From contig JBAMJV010004337.1 in assembly GCA_037951105.1 (NCBI GenBank), forward strand, positions 78,501-142,500: a DNA stretch of 64,000 bases, written 5' to 3'. Source of the stretch: Echinarachnius parma. Taxonomy: Eukaryota > Echinodermata > Echinoidea > Clypeasteroida > Echinarachniidae. A program made the translations under genes and the position numbers. Positions 1 to 11,639 of the stretch are shown here, piece by piece (the first letter of the stretch is position 1; every line of letters starts with the position of its first letter). The notes beneath the pieces are model-generated. The model made no database searches, was not told where the DNA came from, and saw nothing but the letters and a program-made list of their open reading frames with translations.

Positions 1-1259
1 CGCACATATAGGCAATAAACAACCAGCAAATCTTCTGCAGGAAGTTTGAAACCCTTCAGAATGCGGAGCATATGAAGTCTCATGCTTGCTCGCTTGACAA
101 TTTCGGTTACTTGACTGGACCATTTCAGGTCGTTTTGGACTAGCACTCCTAGTAGTTTGACTACTGACACTTCATTCAATTCATTATTGCCTATTGTTAT
201 CTTGGGTGCTACTGTTGCCGTTCTCAAGAACTTTGGGTTGAGTTTCATTTTGTTTTGTTGGGTCCACATTTCTAGTTCATTTACATGAGTTTGTATTGTT
301 GGTGGAGCTATTGCCTTTCTGCACTCCAACAGTGTCATGTCGTCCACATACTTCCAGCATGGGCTGTCACGGCATGCATCGTTGACCATGCAGAGGAAAA
401 GCAAGGGTCCTAGTCGTGTTCCTTGTGGAGCTCCGGCGGTGATCTTCTCCCACTGTGAGTGCTCCGACATGTAACGCACGCACTGCTCACGGTTTGACAG
501 GAAACTGGATATCCATGCGACAAGAGACGGAGACACATTCATGGCAAGCAACTTCTCAATCGCGATTCGGTGGTCGATCCTGTCAAAAGCTTTGCTAAAA
601 TCAGTTGCTACGAGTGTAGACACGGTCTTCACTTTGTCAGCATTTCGGCAAATCGAATTCAGGATATCTATTAGGTAATGCGCTGTTGAGTAGCCTTTCC
701 TATTCCCGAACTGCGATTGGTCAATCGACACGCTCATGTCGCTCATTAGCCATTGTGCTATGAATTTCTCAAGTAGTTTCGCGAAGTGATCTGTGAGCGA
801 CACTGGTCGGAGGTCCTCGATTGTAGGTTTCGATTTCTTGGGTATCGGCACAACGATCGCACGCTTCCAACGATCCGGTACCTTGGTTTGGCTGAATGAG
901 GCGTTGAAGATGTCTGTGAGAGGTATGCTCAGCTCGTAGGCGAACTCGGCGATGATCCGAGCTGAAATGCCATCCGGCCCGGGAGCTTTTCTTCGGTTGA
1001 TCTGCTTCAGTTCTCGGAAGACTTCCCAGGGTTGGACTTGAGGCAATTCGCGGGCGGGTAGGAATGCTGGAAGTTGGGAGATGTCTAACTCGCTGATGTC
1101 GCTTGCGATGTTGACAAAGAACTGGTTGATCTTCCCCGCTACTTCTGCGAAGTTAGATTCGTCCACCCCTTCCACTTCAATCGCAGGCGGACTGGGCTTT
1201 CCTCCGGTCATGCACTTGATGTTTTTGTGCCATTGGGATGGATTGCTTTGTTTCATCTG
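1..1259 (-). pseudogene. LINE reverse transcriptase domain, partial
   Basis: The minus strand stays open in the frame of the endonuclease from 1259 to the window edge, about 419 codons. It reads as a reverse transcriptase: RRKAPGPDGI, then DFSKAFDRIDH (about 575-605), GAPQGTRLGPLLF (about 395-440) and KYVDDMTLLE (about 325-355), which holds the catalytic YVDD. After MKLNPK the text jumps to FLRTATV. The related fragment at 46895-47662 has about ten more residues here, so a small in-frame deletion is likely. The C-terminal part begins (DLKWSSQVTEIVKRAS) and runs off the window. It belongs with the endonuclease at 1260-2288 and the N-terminal part at 9931-10452. Confidence 0.9.
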
Positions 1260-2288
1260 CTATACTCGGCCAACATAGAAATTTGGTTTAGTTCTTGCGA
1301 TGAGTTTTGAGACTTTGTTTCTCAGGCTTTTCCAGCGACTTGACTTTGCAATTAAAGCAACTTGGTGTTGCTTGATCAATGATTTTAATTGTGGTGTTAT
1401 CCATGGTTTGTCTTCTCCGTGGCATTGGACGATGCAAGTCGGAAAGTATTCATCGATCAGTGGTAACAACAACGTGTAAAAGGTGTCACATTTCTCATTG
1501 ACATCCGTGATTCGATAGACGCTAGTCCAGTCGTAATCGATGAGCAATTGGCCGAATTCGCGTAGTGCGCTCTCTGTAATCGGTCGTGTAATCTTCGTCC
1601 TTGTTCGGTTTGGCTTGGCTACGTACTCAGCTGGAGACCAAAGAACCGCCAAGTGGTCGCTAGATCCCAGCGGCGGTAAGATTGAAGGAACGCAGTAGTA
1701 ATTTCCAATGTTGGTCACGATCTTATCAAGCGTTTGCTGCCCTCGAGTTGGTTTGTCAACAACTTGCTGAAAACCACGGTTTGAGGTGAGCGGGGTGATA
1801 TCAAGTTCGTTAAAGTCACCCATCAGGACGAACCCTGTGTCTGGGTGCTTTGATGCTATTGCGTCCATGGTTACTAGCAGATGGTCGATCAACGCGTTGG
1901 CGGTCTGGGCATTCGGTGGATGGTAGATGGCGGCGACCACTATCATGGAGGTAGACCGAGGTAGTCGCTTAGGAAGTAGTTTAACCCATGCCACTTCGAG
2001 GTCATCAGGAACAGAAACATTTGGCATGATCTGGGGGTTAAGAGATTGTTTTGCGTATACAGCAACACCACCTCCTTTTCGCTGTATTCTTGATTTCGCG
2101 AACAAGTCGTAGTCCAATATTGAAACGAATTCTGGTGGTAAGTCTGAGCGGAACCAGGTCTCGGTGACGGTAGCGACGTCGATGTCATTGTTTTTAATAT
2201 AGACTGAGAACTCGTCAAATTTGTTATTCAGTGATCTCGAGTTCATCAGGATGAAAGATGGAAACTGAACTGTACATCTTTGTTTAGG
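1260..2288 (-). pseudogene. LINE APE-type endonuclease domain
   Basis: The frame reads as an apurinic-like endonuclease, which nicks target DNA to prime LINE reverse transcription. In order it shows TETWF near residue 28 of the 328-residue stretch that starts at 2246, GGGVAVYAK, MGDFNELD (catalytic Asp/Asn region) near residue 142, and GSSDHLAVLW (catalytic Asp-His) near residue 199. The frame stays open upstream of the first Met to the LTR junction, so that Met is not the true start. It ends at a TAG at 1260-1262. The same frame then continues straight into the reverse transcriptase, so the TAG looks like a single nonsense change rather than a natural end. All catalytic motifs I looked for are present. 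Confidence 0.9.
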
Positions 2289-2292
2289 TCTA

Positions 2293-3094
2293 TGTTGTGG
2301 GAGTCACTTTTGCGTATGTGTGTGCGCTGGGGGGTCATCTCACGACGGCACTGCCCGTGGTAATAAGACGTTGATCTTTGGCTCGGCGGCGGCCCAGCTC
2401 TTGGGGGTATTCAACCATATCCCCAAGGGTGCGAGTGCTCCGACGCATGAGTGGTTTGTGGCACTAGCGAGCGGTATGTTTGGGAATACATACTGCGAGC
2501 GCGCGCTATTCAAACTGCGTAAGGCAGAGTCGCACTTGGGAAATCTCCGCCATCAAGCTTGGCCAGATCAACCTCGGGGTGCGTGGAGTGAGGATAGCCG
2601 CGGGCATCGTCTCTCCACGGCACGTGGTTGGGGCTGGACGGGGTATCCAAAACGGGTTGTCTGGGACAAATTGGGATGGCTTTGGGAAGCTTTTAGATTT
2701 TAGGTTTTAGCTTTTTAGGTTTTAGGAACTAGGATTCATGTTGTATGTCGTGTAGTTTTGTACCGTTTATGGTGTGTTTGTCAATAGTTATTTGTTGGGT
2801 TTATGAGTTGGGATACCGGGGCGTGGCTCAAACAGAGTCGGGTATTGGAGACCGCATGGTTGGTGACGTCGCGCCGTGGCACTGGTGTTAGCTGGCCTAG
2901 CTAGCAAGCAGCTACACCGTACGGGCGGCGAGTGGCCGAGACGGAGCTCAGGAGGAGCTAGCATAGGGTAAGTTGTTGTATATTTCGTTATTGTGTGTCT
3001 CTGTGTGAGCGTGTGTGCGAGGGCACGATAACATCCATATGATTTCTTGTAAGAGGTTTTAGGGGGTGCAAAACCACCCCCAGAATCCGCTTCA
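2293..3094. repeat. 5' LTR
   Basis: This 802-bp repeat matches 9147-9930 almost base for base, with about two substitutions and one 18-bp length difference in a short TTTTAG-type repeat. It starts TG and ends CA in the classic way. Confidence 0.9.
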
Positions 3095-3148
3095 ATGGCG
3101 TACTCGGCTTATTTCGGACTGTTTTTGTGAAATTGGGAGTGGGTTTGG

Positions 3149-4244
3149 CAGGGGTGTCGATCCGTTTTTGAGATTGGGGGGGGGGCGAAATTTGAAAAAT
3201 TTTCCAGAGTAACCACTGAGAAAGCTAAAAGCCCCACATTGGCATGCCCGGAATTTTTATTATGCGCTCATTGAAAGTGTCTTGATGGCTCGAAGACCTG
3301 ACTTTGGGGGGCACCCACATTTGGGGACAATAATGGGGGGTCCAGGGGGCGGAGCCCCCGGAAGCTTTTAGATTTCAGACATTTGCTCCTAGCATAGGTG
3401 TTAATATTGTATAAAATAGTGAACCTACTCATAACGTATTTTTAAAGGGCATAGCGAGGAAAAGACTGAGCCTTGCATGAGATGGATCCACGTGATCATG
3501 TATACTATAGAGCCGTCGATATAGTCTAGGGCATTGGGCTCCCATGAAACTAAGCAAGGTCGTCAACAATTGTAGGGGATACATTGCGAGGAAGCGAAGC
3601 GACCGAGCGGGGGAGGGTGTGGGAGGGGGTGTCCCCCTCCCACAGTAGGGAGCTTTTGTATTTTGGGTCGTGAAATTGTGCGATTTGGGGCACACCTGAG
3701 ACAGAAATTTCACGTAATATGAAGTATATAGGTATGGAACCAAACATACATAATGACAAAGGGAGGGGGACAATCTGCTCCTGTTTCAAATGTGGGGGGA
3801 CTTGATATTCCAATTTGATTTGCGTTCAGCGCATACTATGTACCGAGATTATTTTATTTTCTGTGACGGTGTGCTATCTATAGATGAGGGTTTAATAAAC
3901 TTCGTTTGAGGTGTGCGTTTGAGAAATTACGCTGCCCAACACATTTCAAAAGGTGAGTTCCCACAACCCAAATGAAACTTGCAATATGAGAAACTGTATG
4001 CGCGCGAAGCGCGCGGCAAAAAAGAGATTTACAGTCCTTTTCAAACTAAAAAACGGCTATTTTGAAGATTAATTATTGATAAATGGGTCTTTCCCCTCTT
4101 TGGCATTATATCACTCGATTTTTTTCTTCCTCATTTTCAGAATTATTGGGGGGGCGAAATGATATGTTCGCCCCCCAATATTTTCATTGGGGGGCGACCG
4201 CCCCCCCTGCCCCCCCCCCCCCCCCCCCAGGATCGACACCCCTG
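3149..4244. mobile_element. hAT-like non-autonomous element inside the LTR element
   Basis: The ends are inverted copies of CAGGGGTGTCGATCC (3149-3163 and 4230-4244). A perfect 8-bp duplication GGGTTTGG flanks them (3141-3148 and 4245-4252). An 8-bp duplication and CAG-type ends are the hallmark of hAT transposons. There is no transposase frame. Poly-G lies near the left end and poly-C near the right end, and the middle has the GCGAAGCGACCGAGCG motif also seen near 12185. Confidence 0.85.
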
Positions 4245-4252
4245 GGGTTTGG

Positions 4253-7200
4253 TAATTTTTGAGCGTGTCGAGGCGACACAAGAAGCTTTTGATTTTGCAA
4301 AAAATGCGACAGAGTTACGGGAAACCCCAATGGTTTGGCCGTTATTTTGTGTTTTGGGGTGGGAAACGTCCAAAGAATATAAGTTTTCCGTAGGATATTA
4401 GTGGTTTTATTGATTGGGTGATGTATTTCGGGATTTTAGAGTGAGGGGGAAAGAGAAATTGGATATTTCTGAGAGTCAAAAACCTCTCGCTTAAAAGACG
4501 CCATTTTGTTGGCCGTATTGGAAATTTGTTTGTAATGTTTTTGTCGCGAGAGGGCGCCAGACCACAAGTTTGGGGCGAGTCTATAATATTAATTTGTAAA
4601 CATTGCAATGCGATATTTTGTACTATGTATTGCGTGCGGCCATTGCGTGCGGATGATCGGCGATTCCGGTTTGGATTCGGCGAAGTTTTTGAAGTCAAAA
4701 AGTAAGACTTTGTGATAATTGTGTAGTTGCTTGAATTGTTGATTATTTCGGGAAAACGAGTATTGCAAAGTGTGTATTTGATGCTTGCAGTAGTTATGTC
4801 TTTTGACAATGTTTGATGATGTTTGTAAATAATTGATCAATGACTTGTCCCACCCGTTGATGATCGTGTGGGGGTTGGAATTTCGTAGTTTGGATGCATT
4901 TCTTGTGTGGAAAATTGTGGTTGGTTGTAGGAAAATTAGTCAGTGGACTTTGGGAAGTATAGTCTGTAGAAGTAGTGGTTATTGTGGCTTTTGGGGAATA
5001 AAGTCCGTGTTGGACTGGTTTAGTAGTTGGTATGGTTATTATCTCTGTGAGGTTGGGATCTGGGATAGTTAGTTTAGTGGCGTATATTTTTGATACATAG
5101 GTTTGGATGTTAGTGGGATGATTCTCGACGTGACTGAGTTTCATCGGTGTTAGTGGGACCAAGATAAGTAATCGTTGAGGCATGTGGCCAAGAAATCGGT
5201 TTGAGGTCGTTTGTGAGTGGGATCAAGATAACCGGTTTGAGGGGCCCTGTGTGGTCGGTTAAACCAAGATAACCGGTGTGAGGTCATGGATGAGAATTGT
5301 GTGTATGAGAAGTTGTTAGGTTTGATTGATTGTTGATGTATTGGGTGATGGGATCTGCGTGATCATGTATGTTTGGTTTGTGGATGTATTTATAACGTAC
5401 ACATTGATTCTTGTATGGAGTCAATATCGTTATGAATATTTATGTTTGTGACAAGTGATTATGCTTGCAGAATGCAAGTTAATTGTCACGTTGAGAATCG
5501 TCACATTGACAATTGTCATTTATCTTGTGACAATTATTATGCTTAAATAAATTAAGTAAATTGTTACATTGATGTCATGATTGACGTGACATCATTCTAT
5601 GATCATTGTTCAGTTAATGATTGCAGCGTATAAATTTACTCTGTAATTGTTATTTTGTATTGAATAATTGATCTTTACTGATTCATTTGAGATTAATTTT
5701 GTAAATATTGTAGATCCATAAGTTGCTTATAAATTTGTGGTATCACTATCAGTATGATCGCCATGGATTTATGATCGAGTAATTACGTGCTCGTCATTGT
5801 ATATTAACATTGTTTATGATCCCAATATCATGAATAATTGACGTATTGGACATAAACATTTGTGGAAATAACTATGCTGTAAATTTCGATGTTCTTTTGC
5901 CTCGCTTTACTTCATAAGCGGAGGTTTAAAGCAGGACCAGGAATAGTATGCAATCACAAGAGTTTATGATTGAAGTTTTGCGTTGACACATATTAGATGC
6001 TCTTGTCTGTACATTTTAAGCATGAAATGTGTGATTTATTGAAGGGAAACGCCCTCTATAAATCTAAAGGGTATTTTAGTTAAAATGTGTTTGTTTGTGG
6101 AAGGTCTGGGCATCTTTTTGAAATGGGATACCCAGCCCTTAGGGAATTATAGAGCCTTATTATTTTTAATAATTTGCAGCTCAAGTCGGAGCAGTAAGTG
6201 TGTGTGTGTATGGCTTATCAATTAATCGATCTGCAATTGCTTGACCGAGTCGGACTCGTGGCACCTCTAGGATCTAAACCATCCGGGGTACCCGTGATGC
6301 CGATAGGGAACAGCAGACAGATGATTGATTGGATTTTAAGCACCCTTTTTTCTTTGTTGTTGCGTAATAAAAGACGCACAGTTATTTATTTTATAGAGTT
6401 TATTTATGGGCTCAATTGATATGAAAATTGCGCCTGATTGTGTTTATAAATAAATTGGGGCACAAAGTATTTGATATGGAGTGTGAGTCACTTACGTTCT
6501 CACAAGTTATATTTACTTTATATTTAAAATTTAGTGTGTAGATAAACATAAGAGAATAAGAATACACTTGGGGTTCTTTGAAGGTTCTTTAGGCATTAAA
6601 ATTGGGTCTCATTTTGGTTTAAATAAAATGTAATACTTGCACTCTGAATGTAAATAATTAGTATTATGGGTGCATGTTTTGAAATGAAGTAGCACAAGCA
6701 ATTTAAATTGGGATTCTGGCATTTTGGATTGTGGGTTAACTACAAGTTTGTGCATGCTTCTTGATTTGAATTAATGGATTGAATGCAGAGTACATTGTAC
6801 TGTGTTATTAAGTAGCATTAATCCAAATATATATATATATATATATGCCATGACGTCAATAACCATTCTTTTAGTTTCCTTTATTACAAGCAGGTTGCTG
6901 GAAGCAAAAGGGATGCTGATGTGGTTTATTTTATATCGCAGCAACCCCTTGGACGCAGAATCGTGGTGACTCAGCATGCATGCTTTACTTCAGGGGAAAG
7001 TTCATTTTAATCGCGATGCGGAATTAGTTTAGTATGGATTTCTTTAATTGTGGTGTAAGAGCGAAATAGACTCTCATTGCCATGATTGGTTTGAGTTATA
7101 TTTGATTATTATGGTGTTAGGGAGAAAGGACTCGCATTACTATTATATTTTCCCATGGTGTTAGGGAGAGAGGACTGTCATTACCATGAGGATTTATAAT

Positions 7201-9133
7201 TTGAATATAGTGGATTGTAGGAACCCAATAATTTAGGAGCATTCATTTATGACGCGTTCCACACTAGTTTGGTTAATTATTATACTCACGGTTAGGTTGG
7301 ATCTTGGTAGGCCTTAAATCGAGATTTGACTCTAGTGCTCGAAGTCTGGTCGGAGAGCAGCCACCTGTGCAGAGAGTGCAACATTGGACTGCCGGTCGTC
7401 TTATATTTGATTATTTATGGAGAAGTGTGTGGTAGGACTGACATGAGGCAATCGCCGCTCAGATATAGAATGCACACATGGATCCCGTTTATTAAGGTCA
7501 TCAGGGACACAAGAGGATATTGAGGGCTTGCGCGGGTCCAATGTAATGTGAGTGGATTTCCTTTTACTACTTTTAAATTTGCGGAAGCTCTCACGCGATT
7601 TTATTGTTTAAATAAGACTCGCAAATAAAGTGAGCCTTAATTGACTTGCGGTCGTGTTAGTTATAGGTAAATATATATTGTGGATCTGCGTTTCCAACAA
7701 TTTGGCACAGATTAAGATGGAATCATTGGAATGATTCTTTCATATATAGGTTGGCTGTGTGCTGAGCGCTGGCTATTCTGGAAATAAATAGGAATTTTGG
7801 TTTGGTTTGAGTGTTATAATAGTTTACTCTATGATGCGATAATAAGTTGAGGCTCCAGGGTATTATTGAGTCTAGTTTAGACTTCATGGAGAAGCTATTA
7901 CGGGCAAACGAGATAGCCCTCACACTGTTTTGATTTGTATTTATGTGATAGCGCCCTATAATTCGTTTTATATGAGGGAGGGGGAAGATGGGATAAGTCT
8001 CCCATTGATTTTTGGAAATTTGTATTGAGGATAAGTCCTTTAATTTGTATAAAATAAATAAAGCTTCATTCAAAGAGCTTTAATTTAGGGCTGGAAGGGG
8101 TCAGGATGTTGCTCTAATTTTTGGATTATTTGGACAACTGTAACCCCTTTCTAGTCATTGAATAATTAATGGCATATTTTGAGTCATTATTTTAGGGAAA
8201 TGGTGTTCTAAAAGGGAAGACTAATTTTTGGAAGTCATTATGAAGATTAGCCTTTTCGTTTCGTTTTCCGTGTGAGTTTATATTTCCGACAAAGACTCAC
8301 ACTCGGTAAGATAAGTTTTCCTTCTCGGTTTCCGGTATAGAAGGACGTCTTAAGTTGAATTAAAATTCTAGGTAGGAAGCCTAATACGGGATAATCTTCC
8401 TACCACACGGTTTAGTTAGCTTTGATTACCTGAGGAGTTCAAGCGTCTGGGTAATGCCAAAGAAGGTAGCCTTACGCTCCCAGGTAATTTATGCGTTGTT
8501 TTCAGTTGTCATCATACCCGAATGGCAAAGGGGCACTGCAGGAATTCGTTCCGGAGTGCTACTTCACCAGGGGCAAGGATGATAGGAAGTGGCTGTGAGC
8601 GAGCACAGCTCACTTTCAGTTCATTCGGTAAGTGACCAACTGAGAACTTATCGACTCCGCTATCGAGGCTGAGCCGATTTATTCGTTTTGAAAGAGCGCG
8701 TTGTGAATGAACCATGACCCGAGGGTGCTGGTACTTCACACTAGTTGGGAGACCCGCCTCCCAATGAGCTCAATAACGTGACTGGAATGGTCCGTTCTCA
8801 GACTGATAAGGAGCCATATTACTCGAGAGTGCTGGTTCTTCAGTCAAGAACGCGTATTGGGGAACCACGATCTACGGAGACTGGTTCTCGGCAATTTACC
8901 TTGGCATCTTGGGAGAGTTCTGGGCACACATCCGGATTATTCACAGAGCTAAGGCATTATTAAGCCATAAGGCTTATTCAGTTCAGGATACGGTCTCGGC
9001 TAATTACTGCCAGACCTCCTCGTTGGAAGTTTTTCGGCAGCTCTTGCCAGTGATTTGTATGATTCAATCACTGGCGTGGTCTTCGTGGGATGTCACTACA
9101 TTCCTCCCCCAGGGAACAAACTCCTTGTCAAAT
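4253..9133. other. Internal region of the LTR element, no recognisable gene
   Basis: About 4.9 kb, AT-rich in parts. Short frames exist, such as overlapping minus-strand ones at 4342-5183, but none resembles a known retroelement protein. A short (AT)n run lies at 6827-6846. Confidence 0.6.
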
Positions 9134-9146
9134 AAAACGGGGGGAA

Positions 9147-9930
9147 TGTTGTGGGAGTCACTTTTGCGTATGTGTGTGCGCTGGGGGCTCATCTCACGAC
9201 GGCACTGCCCGTGGTAATAAGACGTTGATCTTTGGCTCGGCGGCGGCCCAGCTCTTGGGGGTATTCAACCATATCCCCAAGGGTGCGAGTGCTCCGACGC
9301 ATGAGTGGTTTGTGGCACTAGCGAGCGGTATGTTTGGGAATACATACTGCGAGCGCGCGCTATTCAAACTGCGTAAGGCAGAGTCGCACTTGGGAAATCT
9401 CCGCCATCAAGCTTGGCCAGATCAACCTCGGGGTGCGTGGAGTGAGGATAGCCGCGGGCATCGTCTCTCCACGGCACGTGGTTGGGGCTGGACGGGGTAT
9501 CCAAAACGGGTTGTCTGGGACAAATTGGGATGGCTTTGGGAAGCTTTTAGATAGGTTTTAGGAACTAGGATTCATGTTGTATGTCGTGTAGTTTTGTACC
9601 GTTTATGGTGTGTTTGTCAATAGTTATTTGTTGGGTTTATGAGTTGGGATACCGGGGCGTGGCTCAAACAGAGTCGGCTATTGGAGACCGCATGGTTGGT
9701 GACGTCGCGCCGTGGCACTGGTGTTAGCTGGCCTAGCTAGCAAGCAGCTACACCGTACGGGCGGCGAGTGGCCGAGACGGAGCTCAGGAGGAGCTAGCAT
9801 AGGGTAAGTTGTTGTATATTTCGTTATTGTGTGTCTCTGTGTGAGCGTGTGTGCGAGGGCACGATAACATCCATATGATTTCTTGTAAGAGGTTTTAGGG
9901 GGTGCAAAACCACCCCCAGAATCCGCTTCA
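9147..9930. repeat. 3' LTR
   Basis: This 784-bp partner of 2293-3094 follows the purine tract. The TCTA target duplication follows it, after which the LINE sequence resumes. Confidence 0.9.
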
Positions 9931-10452
9931 TCTACAAGACGCTTGTAATTGTATGCGGACTAAGTTGGATTTCAAAGTTTTACCTTGCCGAGGGTCTGTA
10001 CGAGATCTTTGCAGTGGTGGTCGATTGCCAGTGATGGTAGGGATGAGTTTTCGGTGTCGCTTGCCCCCTCGTTTTCCTCTGTGTTTGTGTTTAAAAGTCT
10101 TTTTACAATCAGTCATGTATTGCGTCTGAGCGCGATCAATTCCAAGTTCTTTCACAGCGGCGGTGGTTACAGCGGCTAACTGGGTAGAACAGCGATTGCG
10201 TAACATCAACAAAGACTTGACTGTGTACGTTAATCGTTTCTTTTGTTCCGCTCCCGCGGTTGCGGGTTCTACATTCAGTTGCATGTTGCATACCGTACAG
10301 GATAAATGTGCGGGAGTCCTGTGGATATATCTGCCGTGGGTGTCGGGGTGGCTCGTGTTAGATGTCCGTAAGTTGGCAAACGATAGTGCCGCGACAATCC
10401 AAAGTGTAATCTGCATATTAAAATAACACTTTTCCAGGCGAGATGAAGTCAA
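9931..10452 (-). mobile_element. LINE 5' part (N-terminal ORF segment)
   Basis: A 174-codon minus-strand frame begins with Met at 10452 and runs to the LTR insertion at 9930. It has a hydrophobic N-terminal stretch, Cys/His residues (SCTVCNMQ) and a basic run (KHKHRGKRGGKRHRK). Basic patches of this kind precede the endonuclease in many one-ORF CR1/L2-like LINEs. Its last codons (ASCR) are in phase with the endonuclease segment on the other side of the LTR element once one TCTA copy is removed, so the two belong to one LINE copy. The true 5' end of the LINE was not found; sequence upstream of 10452 shows no clear boundary. Confidence 0.75.
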
Positions 10453-11291
10453 TGAATATCAACAAGTTTGATCACATACACTCCCTCCAAGTACATCAAC
10501 AAATCAAAACAAAGATATTCACGTAAGATGGCATGATCAAGTAGCAAAATGCTGAAATAAGTAGAGCTAAATAAATGTTATGGCGACAGTGACAGCGCCC
10601 CTCACAAAAACAGTTCAATTCAATATCAATAATTATAGAATTAGCATGTGGATCTCATTTTCATGAGGCTCATTATACGTACAAGACAGAGAAATTAAAC
10701 AAAAACAAGTGTGCGAGTGGTGCGTGTGTGTGCAAGTGCAATTTGACTTGGGTTTGCCCAAATGAGACATGATTTTGCCCGAATATGAGGTGCTTGTCCC
10801 CGTATATCGCCGTTTCCTAAATCTCGGGTGGGCTGTGCACAGTCCGCTACATATGGCCCCCGCCTTGCACGCCTATTATGTGAACAACTGCACATGTTGA
10901 TATTCACTCCGCCGTTTGTCAATATTTGTCTATAATCATAATAATGTAATACATTTATAATACATTTAATAATTTGTATCATTATCTCATGTGCATTATG
11001 TTCAATTTTTATATTTTGTATTATGTTTATATACAATGAAATTACCAGCTAAATAATTGTAATGTGGCGTACATATAACTTGGGTTTCATGACATAATGC
11101 AATTCGGTTAAATGAAATATCCATTCGCTTGATCTTGTACCTATCATCGATGACAATTGTTCTTTTTTATTTGTTTTTCGCATAGTAACATAATTGATAA
11201 ATTAAATTAATATATATGCTTTATTGTATACAGTAGTCTAATATAGGCTAGTTTTCACTCTTGTAATCTAACCATTTGTTTTGGCTTTCAG
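10453..11291. other. Intergenic or 5' intron sequence, nothing recognised
   Basis: This stretch lies between the LINE 5' part and the first coding exon of the transporter gene. It ends in a good 3' splice site (pyrimidine-rich, then CAG at 11289-11291). That implies a 5' untranslated exon upstream, which I could not place. Confidence 0.4.
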
Positions 11292-11320
11292 GACAGTAGG
11301 ACGTCGATCTTCGAATCACG

Positions 11321-11592
11321 ATGTCGAGTGAGACGTCGTTAAACCGTGATCGTCAGCTGCGTGATGGCGGCTACGGATGGGTGATCGTCGGCTGCCATTT
11401 TCTTTTCTATTTCCTTTGCACCGGATCGATCAAGAGCTTCGGGGTGTTTCTACCGCTGATGGTCACGGATCTGAACACGACACCCGCCCTCATCGGCCTG
11501 GCGTGTGGACTGTGCAACGGACTCATTTTCCTCCTCCGTAGGTTGAACAAATGCATCATGGAATGAAACTTGGAGTAGAAGTAGTATAAATA

Positions 11593-11639
<47 letters not shown>

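Larger units (their letters stand above)
1..2292 (-). mobile_element. LINE (CR1/L2-like), 3' part, open at window edge
   Basis: This is the endonuclease and reverse transcriptase part of a non-LTR retrotransposon on the minus strand. Its 3' end lies beyond the left edge of the window. The 5' part of the same copy resumes at 9931 after the LTR element inserted at 2293. TCTA at 2289-2292 is repeated at 9931-9934. With that insert and one TCTA set aside, the LINE reading frame is continuous across the junction. The order of endonuclease then reverse transcriptase in one frame, and the motif style, fit the CR1/L2/Jockey group; the exact clade is inferred. The copy is nearly intact but carries one stop codon and one small in-frame deletion, so it is probably inactive yet fairly young. 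Confidence 0.9.
2293..9930. mobile_element. LTR retrotransposon, young, no recognisable coding core
   Basis: The element is bounded by direct repeats of about 790 bp that begin TGTTG and end TTCA, with a 4-bp target duplication TCTA (2289-2292 and 9931-9934). A purine-rich tract (about 9134-9146, AAAACGGGGGGAA) sits directly before the 3' LTR, as expected for plus-strand priming. TGGCG just inside the 5' LTR is a possible primer-binding site, tRNA unknown. The internal 6 kb holds no gag, protease, reverse transcriptase or integrase that I can recognise on either strand, so it resembles a large non-autonomous derivative (LARD type). Family is unassigned (Gypsy or BEL are possible). The LTRs are almost identical, so the insertion is recent. 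It looks structurally whole and carries a hAT-like insert at 3149-4244. Confidence 0.85.

Noticed and set aside
2320-2703. Open frame in the LTR, repeated at 9090-9554
   Set aside because: It is present in both LTRs only because they are duplicates; no domain is recognisable and LTRs are normally non-coding.
4342-5183. Overlapping minus-strand frames in the LTR element interior
   Set aside because: No similarity to known retroelement proteins that I can see, and the composition is low-complexity (Thr/Asn/Ile-rich).
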